Shown here: one piece after another, positions 58,200-64,000 of the stretch
Layout: each line of letters starts with the position of its first letter
How positions within the stretch are numbered: position 1 is the stretch's first letter
Assembly: GCF_000517545.1 (NCBI RefSeq)
Contig: NZ_BAIV01000001.1
Coordinates: 62,001 to 126,000, forward strand
Direction: 5' to 3'
DNA: 64,000 nt
Origin: Bacteroides reticulotermitis JCM 10512
GTDB taxonomy: Bacteria > Bacteroidota > Bacteroidia > Bacteroidales > Bacteroidaceae
Position numbers and translations under genes: made by a program
The notes under the pieces: generated by a model
The model's database searches: none
What the model was told of the DNA's origin: nothing
Seen by the model: the letters and a program-made list of their open reading frames with translations, nothing else

Positions 58200-59567
58200 A
58201 TGATAAGTTTGAAAGAAAAGATTGGGTATGGCTTTGGCGATATGGCTTCGTCCATGTTTTGGAAACTTTTTGGTTCCTACCTGATGATATTTTATACCGA
58301 TGTATTCGGTATGCCTGCCGCCGTAGTAGGTACGATGTTTCTGATTACGCGTGTCTGGGATTCGGCGTTCGATCCAATCGTGGGTATCATTGCCGACCGT
58401 ACGCATACACGTTGGGGGAAGTTCCGGCCTTATTTATTATATCTTGCCATTCCATTCGCATTGATCGGTATATTGACATTTACAACTCCGAACTTGAGTG
58501 ATACCGGGAAAGTGGTGTACGCATACATAACCTACTCGCTCATGATGATGGTTTATTCGGCTATCAATGTACCCTATGCTTCTTTACTCGGTGTGATGAG
58601 TGCCGAACCTAAAGAGCGGAATACGTTATCCACTTATCGCATGACTTTTGCTTACATAGGCAGCTTCATCGCATTGCTTTTATTCATGCCGATGGTGAAT
58701 TATTTCAGCCAGGGACATACTGAACGACATGGATGGATGATGAGTGTAGTAGTTATTGCTATTTTATGTGCCATTCTGTTCTATGGTTGTTTTGCTTGGA
58801 CCAAAGAGCGGGTCAAACCGATTAAGGAGAAACAAAACCCATTAAAGAGTGATATACTTGATTTGTTGCATAACCGGCCGTGGTGGATTTTGTTAGGAGC
58901 CGGCGTAGCTGCGTTAGTGTTCAATTCCATTCGGGATGGGGCGACGGTGTATTACTTTAAGTATTACATTGTAGAAGAAAGCCATGCCTCAGTCTCTTTA
59001 TTTGGGGTATCCTTTGTCTTGAGTGGACTTTATCTGGCAGTGGGACAAGCTGCCAACATTGTTGGTGTGGTACTGGCAGCTCCCTTGAGTAATTGCATAG
59101 GTAAAAAGAAAACTTATATGTCGGCTATGCTTCTGGCAACTGTACTTTCGATTATCTTCTACTGGTTCGATAAAGATGAATTGGCTTTAATCTTTATATT
59201 CCAGATCTTGATCAGTATCTGTGCCGGAAGCATTTTCCCCCTATTATGGTCGATGTATGCCGATTGTGCCGACTACTCCGAGTTGAATACAGGCAACCGG
59301 GCTACAGGATTGATCTTCTCTTCCTCTTCGATGAGCCAGAAATTCGGGTGGGCCATTGGTAGTGCTCTTACCGGTTGGTTGCTTGCTTTCTTCGGTTTTG
59401 AAGCCAATGCGGTGCAAAGTGAAGAAACGATTCATGGTATTAAGATGTTTTTGAGTTGGTTACCTGCCGTAGGAACTGTGTTGAGCGTCATATTTATTAG
59501 CATGTATCCGCTCTCAGAGAAGAAAATGAAGGAGATTACCGCTCAGCTGAACGCAAAAAGAAAATAA
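58200..59567 (+). CDS. GPH-family cation:sugar symporter (inner membrane)
   Basis: Intact protein of 455 residues with about twelve membrane helices. The start MISLKEKIGYGFGDMASSMF, RVWDSAFDPIVGIIADRT with RWGKFRPYLLY, and the loop YADCADYSELNTGNRATGLI are typical of the glycoside-pentoside-hexuronide symporters of the MFS fold. It takes mannobiose or mannosyl-glucose from the periplasm to the cytoplasm, as judged from neighbours on both sides. It ends one base before the epimerase gene, so translation is probably coupled. Confidence 0.9.
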   Translation: MISLKEKIGYGFGDMASSMFWKLFGSYLMIFYTDVFGMPAAVVGTMFLITRVWDSAFDPIVGIIADRTHTRWGKFRPYLLYLAIPFALIGILTFTTPNLSDTGKVVYAYITYSLMMMVYSAINVPYASLLGVMSAEPKERNTLSTYRMTFAYIGSFIALLLFMPMVNYFSQGHTERHGWMMSVVVIAILCAILFYGCFAWTKERVKPIKEKQNPLKSDILDLLHNRPWWILLGAGVAALVFNSIRDGATVYYFKYYIVEESHASVSLFGVSFVLSGLYLAVGQAANIVGVVLAAPLSNCIGKKKTYMSAMLLATVLSIIFYWFDKDELALIFIFQILISICAGSIFPLLWSMYADCADYSELNTGNRATGLIFSSSSMSQKFGWAIGSALTGWLLAFFGFEANAVQSEETIHGIKMFLSWLPAVGTVLSVIFISMYPLSEKKMKEITAQLNAKRK

Positions 59568-59568
59568 G

Positions 59569-60759
59569 ATGAAAATAGATACGATGAAGTTGAAAAAGGA
59601 GATGCAGCAGGTGTTGACAGAGAACATACTGCCTTTCTGGATGGATCGAATGGTCGATCGGGAGCACGGGGGATTTCACGGCTGTATTTCGGGTGAAGGC
59701 GTTTTAGTACCCGGAACTCCCAAAGGTGCCATTCTGAACGCTCGTATTCTGTGGACTTTCTCGTCAGCCTATCGGCTACTTCGTGCAGACGAATACCTGG
59801 CAATAGCTACCCGTGCCAAGCGGGAGATTATCGATCGATTCTATGATGCCGAATACGGTGGCGTATATTGGTCGATCGATGAAAACGGGAATCCGTTGGA
59901 TACGAAAAAACAGATCTATGCATTGGGCTTTGCCATTTATGGGTTAAGTGAATATCACCACGCTACCGGTGATGCGGAAGCTTTGGATTATGCGATTCGA
60001 CTGTTTTATGACATTGAGAAGCATAGCTTTGATTCAGAGAAAAATGGTTATTGCGAAGCATTAAGTAGGGAATGGAAAGAAATGGACGACATGCGGTTGA
60101 GTGAAAAAGATGAGAATGAGCGGAAGACGATGAATACCCATTTGCATATCCTTGAGCCGTACACCAATCTTTTCCGAGTTTGGAAGAGCGAATTGTTAGA
60201 ACAACAACTGCGCAACCTGATCGATCTCTTTGTGGAGCGTATCTTAAATAAGGAAACCAAACACTTGCAACTCTTCTTTGATGATGATTGGAATAATAAA
60301 TATAATATTGTATCCTATGGCCATGATATTGAGGCATCGTGGTTGCTATACGAAGCCGCTTTGGTGATCAATGATAAGAAGTTACTGGCTCGTATAAAAC
60401 CACACGTCATCGCGATTGCCGAAGCAGCTTCCGAAGGTTTCTTACCCGGGGCGGGGATGATGTACGAGATGCATGGGGACCACGCTTCCATAGATGCCGA
60501 CCGCCATTGGTGGGTACAGGCAGAAGCTATTGTAGGCTACATAAATCTGTATCAGTATTTTGGTGATGAGGCTTCTCTTTTGCGTGCCGTGCAGTGCTGG
60601 GAATTTGTGAAAAAGTATCTGTTAGATACCGAAGCAGGAGAATGGTTCTGGAGCCTTCGGGCGGATGGAACCGTGAATAAAGACGATGATAAAGCCGGAT
60701 TCTGGAAATGCCCATATCATAACGGGCGAATGTGTATGGAGATCATGGAAAGTTTTTAA
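59569..60759 (+). CDS. Mannobiose / cellobiose 2-epimerase
   Basis: Cytoplasmic enzyme of 396 residues of the N-acylglucosamine 2-epimerase superfamily, an (alpha/alpha)6 barrel. It turns mannobiose into mannosyl-glucose by epimerising C2 of the reducing sugar, the substrate for GH130. Marks: MVDREHGGFHGCISGEG, RILWTFSSAYRL, the two catalytic-type histidine regions YGHDIEASWLLYEAA and CPYHNGRMCMEI, and WWVQAEAIVGY. It follows the transporter by one base. Mannobiose is preferred as substrate from context. Confidence 0.92.
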   Translation: MKIDTMKLKKEMQQVLTENILPFWMDRMVDREHGGFHGCISGEGVLVPGTPKGAILNARILWTFSSAYRLLRADEYLAIATRAKREIIDRFYDAEYGGVYWSIDENGNPLDTKKQIYALGFAIYGLSEYHHATGDAEALDYAIRLFYDIEKHSFDSEKNGYCEALSREWKEMDDMRLSEKDENERKTMNTHLHILEPYTNLFRVWKSELLEQQLRNLIDLFVERILNKETKHLQLFFDDDWNNKYNIVSYGHDIEASWLLYEAALVINDKKLLARIKPHVIAIAEAASEGFLPGAGMMYEMHGDHASIDADRHWWVQAEAIVGYINLYQYFGDEASLLRAVQCWEFVKKYLLDTEAGEWFWSLRADGTVNKDDDKAGFWKCPYHNGRMCMEIMESF

Positions 60760-60778
60760 TAATAATAAGAGGAGATCA

Positions 60779-61570
60779 ATGAAAAAGCTGTTATCGATCA
60801 TTTTGATCTGGTTGGGGTGTTGTACTGTTCAGGCGCAAACAACCGCATTGCCGGATTTTAGTAAACTACATTTCGGATGTGATGGCAATAGTATTACTGC
60901 CGGAAACCAATGGTCAAAAACCGTAGTCGATCTGTTAGGGTTTGCTACGCATCACAATGTAGCGGTTGGTTCGGCTACTTGGGCATGCTATACCGATACG
61001 CAGGAATATAATAGCAAAGATTTTGCCGGAATCTCCGGGGGATGGCAACCGACAGATGATCAGGCTGAGATACAGAAACGGCATAACAACGTATCTAAAA
61101 TACATATTCAGAAATTCTTGGCAGAGGTAGAGCAGGGGCTGTTTCCCGCACCGGATGTTTTTGTTTTCTCCATGGGAACCAATGATACGAATCTAGGCAC
61201 CGCTGCCGAAGCCTTGAAAGGAAAAACACTGGACGAGGTAAATCTCACAACTATGGCGGGCGGAGCGCGTTGGTCTATTCAGACTATCATCGAACATTAT
61301 CCGAAGTGTCGTGTGTTTTTATGTACTCCTATCCAGACAGGAAATGTAGAACGGAATGAACTTAATTTAAAAAAGATAGCTATCTTGCGTGAGATTTGTC
61401 AGGCTCTCTCTGTGCAAGTTATCGATTGTTATTCAGAATGTGGCATCAGCGAGAAAACTGAAGTCTGGGGGGCTCGTGGACGTTACCTCAGAGATGGTCT
61501 TCATCCGGATGTGGAAGGCCAACAATTGATGGGACGCTATATTGCGAGAGAGATACGGAACCGCTACTGA
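60779..61570 (+). CDS. SGNH-hydrolase esterase, probable acetyl-mannan esterase
   Basis: Secreted protein of 263 residues; ATG 60779 with the good ribosome site AGGAG gives the signal peptide MKKLLSIILIWLGCCTVQAQ, while the longer frame upstream overlaps the epimerase. SGNH blocks: block I with Ser in CDGNSITAG, block III with Asn in SMGTNDTNL, block V with Asp and His in DGLHPDVEGQ. Such enzymes remove acetyl groups from sugars. It would complement the CE7 enzyme of the same locus. Substrate is inferred; lipase-like GDSL members also share these blocks. Confidence 0.8.
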   Translation: MKKLLSIILIWLGCCTVQAQTTALPDFSKLHFGCDGNSITAGNQWSKTVVDLLGFATHHNVAVGSATWACYTDTQEYNSKDFAGISGGWQPTDDQAEIQKRHNNVSKIHIQKFLAEVEQGLFPAPDVFVFSMGTNDTNLGTAAEALKGKTLDEVNLTTMAGGARWSIQTIIEHYPKCRVFLCTPIQTGNVERNELNLKKIAILREICQALSVQVIDCYSECGISEKTEVWGARGRYLRDGLHPDVEGQQLMGRYIAREIRNRY

Positions 61571-61597
61571 TATTTATAGAAATCGTAATATAAAAGG

Positions 61598-64000
61598 ATG
61601 CGAATGAAAATAAAGATCATCTTATTGATTGCTTTCTGGAGCTTTTCCATGGGGTTATGGGCAGGAGATAATGAATTCAGGCAGGTTGTTGACTTGCGTG
61701 GAGATTGGAATTTTAATTTCGATCCTAATGATGAAGGTTTCAGCAGGGAATATTGGAATATAGATCTACCGGATCACGTGCTTTTGCCGGGAACCACGGA
61801 CACGAACCGCAAAGGTACGATAAATACAAATAAAGCGGAAACTACATTCTTATCCCGCTATTATAGCTACCAAGGACCGGCCTGGTATAGCAAAATTATT
61901 GATATCCCTTCGGAGTGGAACGGAAAGCATATTGAATTATTTCTCGAACGTACCCGTCCCACAATGGTCTGGGTCGATAATTATTTGGCGGGAAAGTCTG
62001 AAAGCCTTTCTACCCCACATCGTTATAATCTGACCTCATTGTTAACTCCCGGAAAGCATAAGATAACGATTCGGGTGGATAATGGAGAAAGCATACCTCG
62101 TCAGATTCGTACGAGTTCTCATGCTTGCACCGAGTCTACGCAAACGAATTGGAACGGCATTATCGGGCGGATCGAATTACAAATCATGAATCCGCTATTC
62201 ATAGCCTCGGTGCAAACCTATCCGCAGGCGAGTGAAAACTCCGTACGTGTGCAGGTCACCTTGTCGCAGAATGCAGACTTGAATGGAAAGAAAATTCGCT
62301 TGTCGGCTTCCGCATTCAATACGTCCAAGCGGCATGTGGCGGCATCAGCCGTGTACCCATTGAAAGATGGTTGTAAAGTCTATGAGTTTACGTACCCCTT
62401 GGGTAAGGGAGCTATGTTGTGGAGCGATCTTCATCCGGCTTTGTATCGGTTGCAAGTAGCGATAGACGGGTTCGATGAAAAAACTGTCACTTTCGGCCTA
62501 CGTGACTTTGGTGCCGATCGTTCGCATTTCACAATCAATAGTGTTCAAACCTTTCTGAGAGGGAAGCATGATGCCTGTGTATTTCCATTGACCGGGCATA
62601 CCGCTATGGGACTCGACGAATGGATGCGTTATTTTAAAATATGCAAGAATATGGACTAAACCATTGTCGTTTCCATTCTTGGTGTCCACCCGAAGCTTGC
62701 TTTGAAGCAGCTGATCGAGTGGGTATCTATTTACAACCGGAACTTCCTATCTGGGGAGAAATAACCGAAGCGGGAAAAGAGTTAACTGACTTTTTGCTTC
62801 ATGATGGCGAGAAGATTCAGGGCGAATATAGTAACCATGCATCCTTTGTTTTGTTTGCATTGGGCAATGAGTTAAGTGGAGACATGAACACGTTGAAATG
62901 CTTGGTGGAACAATTCCGGACGATGGAAGGCCGCCACTTATATGCGTATGGATCAAACAACTTTCTGGGATGGAAAGGACATATTCCCGGTGAAGACTTT
63001 CTGGTAACTTGCCGTTTGGGGTGGTGGTGAAGGCTATTCTTCTCATACGCGTGCGTCTTTCTCTTTTGCCGATGCTGACGAAGGTGGTTACCTGAACAAT
63101 ACCTATCCGAATACAAAGATGAATTTCGACGGGATTGCAGAGAAATCGCCTGTTCCCGTTATCGGTCATGAAACCGGGCAGTTTCAGATTTATCCGGATT
63201 ACCGGGAGATAGCGAAGTACACAGGTGTTTTGGCTCCTTGGAACTTTGAGATCTTTCGGGATCGTTTAGAGAAAGCCGGCATGGCGGAGCAAGCGGATGA
63301 TTTCTTAAAGGCGTCTGGTGCTTGGGCTGTCGAATTATACAGGGCGGACATCGAAATGAATTTGCGTTCCAAGTATATGGCTGGCTTCCAACTGTTGGAT
63401 TTGCAGGATTATCCCGGTCAAGGATCTGCCTATGTCGGTATATTGAATGCTTTTATGGACAGTAAAGGTTTGGTTACCCCTCGCGAATGGAAAGAGTTTT
63501 GTTGCGAAGTCGTGCCTTTATTGCGTATGGAGAAATATTGTTGGAGAGGGGATGATGCTTTTAGCGCTGCGGTCGAAGTGGCTAATTATAAGGAATCATT
63601 AGCAGGAAGAACACTGTCTTGGCGACTCTTGGTAGATAAGAAAGTACTGAAAAAAGGTCGATTGAACCTTCCGAGTGGGATAGGTGTATTGGATGCCGGA
63701 ACCATAAACCTGATACTACCCAACGTAAAGAGAGCTTGCAAAGCCGAGTTATCTTTGCGCATTGATGGAACTTCGTACCGGAACCGATATCCGGTGTGGA
63801 TTTACCCTGCCGATCAACGAATCGAGCAAGGACGTGTGCAGGTAGTGCATCAATTGACCGATAGTGTAGCGAATGCCTTGCAGCAGGGAGCCAAAGTCCT
63901 ACTTATTCCTCGCAAAGAAGCTTGTGGGGAAGTTACGGTGGGCGGTCTGTTTCAAACGGATTACTGGAATTATCGAATGTTCAAGAGCATCTGTGAACAA
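61598..64000 (+). CDS. GH2 glycoside hydrolase, 3' end outside the window (two frameshifts)
   Basis: At least 800 residues. Signal peptide IILLIAFWSFSMGLWAG; jelly-roll sugar-binding domain (VDLRGDWNFNFDPNDEGFSR; GPAWYSKIIDIPSEWNGKHI); Ig-like domain; then the TIM barrel with GLNHCRFHSWCPPEACFEAA, the acid/base Glu in FALGNELSGD and the probable nucleophile in VIGHETGQF. The frame is restored by adding one A to AA at 62645-62646 and removing one G from GGGG at 63018-63021; after that it stays open to base 64000. Family 2 is sure; beta-mannosidase is likely from the locus, but beta-galactosidase is possible. It is the last visible gene of the mannan operon. Confidence 0.82.

Noticed and set aside
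1..64000. CRISPR arrays, complete tRNA or rRNA genes, insertion sequences
   Set aside because: I looked for regularly spaced repeats, cloverleaf patterns and transposase motifs and found none that I could support.

Overview
The window reads as chromosomal DNA of a gut Bacteroides (order Bacteroidales). The reasons are SusC/SusD outer-membrane pairs, hybrid two-component systems (HTCS), lipoprotein signal peptides on almost every secreted enzyme, and promoters of the TTTG / TAnnTTTG type. The gene content is that of a plant-cell-wall degrader in the B. ovatus / B. xylanisolvens / B. intestinalis style; I cannot name a species from sequence alone.

Region 1 (1 to about 16.8 kb) is the end of an integrative conjugative element. 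Reading inward from its right edge it has a tyrosine recombinase (minus strand), two excisionase-like helix-turn-helix genes, a RibD/DHFR-like gene, a topoisomerase III, a 9-kb block of packed genes of unknown function, a DUF3945-type protein, and, divergently, an M23 peptidase and a CHC2 primase. A group II intron has entered the primase near codon 45. Six genes of the unknown block share a three-part architecture (seven copies of one module). All nine plus-strand proteins from the DUF3945 gene to the gene before the topoisomerase end in a short lysine/arginine-rich tail. Two transcription units of the element, 13 kb apart, carry a four-fold, 10-bp-phased TGAC array at the same distance (117-119 bp) from the start codon.

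Region 2 (16.9-17.8 kb) is the C-terminal fragment of a TonB-dependent outer-membrane protein cut off at the element border. Region 3 (18.4-37.7 kb) is a xylan utilisation locus: GH43, then the conserved xusA-xusB-xusC-xusD-xusE-xyn10C order, then a convergent HTCS. A related intergenic repeat of about 360-440 bp lies on each side of it in the same orientation.

Region 4 (38.8-64 kb) is a beta-mannan locus: a divergent HTCS, GH5 mannanase, CE7 acetyl esterase, SusC/SusD, two surface glycan-binding proteins, two GH26 mannanases, GH130 mannosylglucose phosphorylase, a GPH sugar transporter, a mannobiose 2-epimerase, an SGNH esterase and a GH2 enzyme that runs off the right edge. The expected path is: surface cleavage and deacetylation, import, release of mannobiose by GH26, epimerisation to mannosyl-glucose, phosphorolysis by GH130.

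At least thirteen genes are broken in frame. Nearly all breaks are mended by adding or removing one base in a short homopolymer, which points to sequencing or assembly error at least as much as to gene decay. Separately, three genes of the mobile element carry an in-frame TGA, two of them exactly where the family has tryptophan. Coordinates of broken genes are given for the reconstructed full length.
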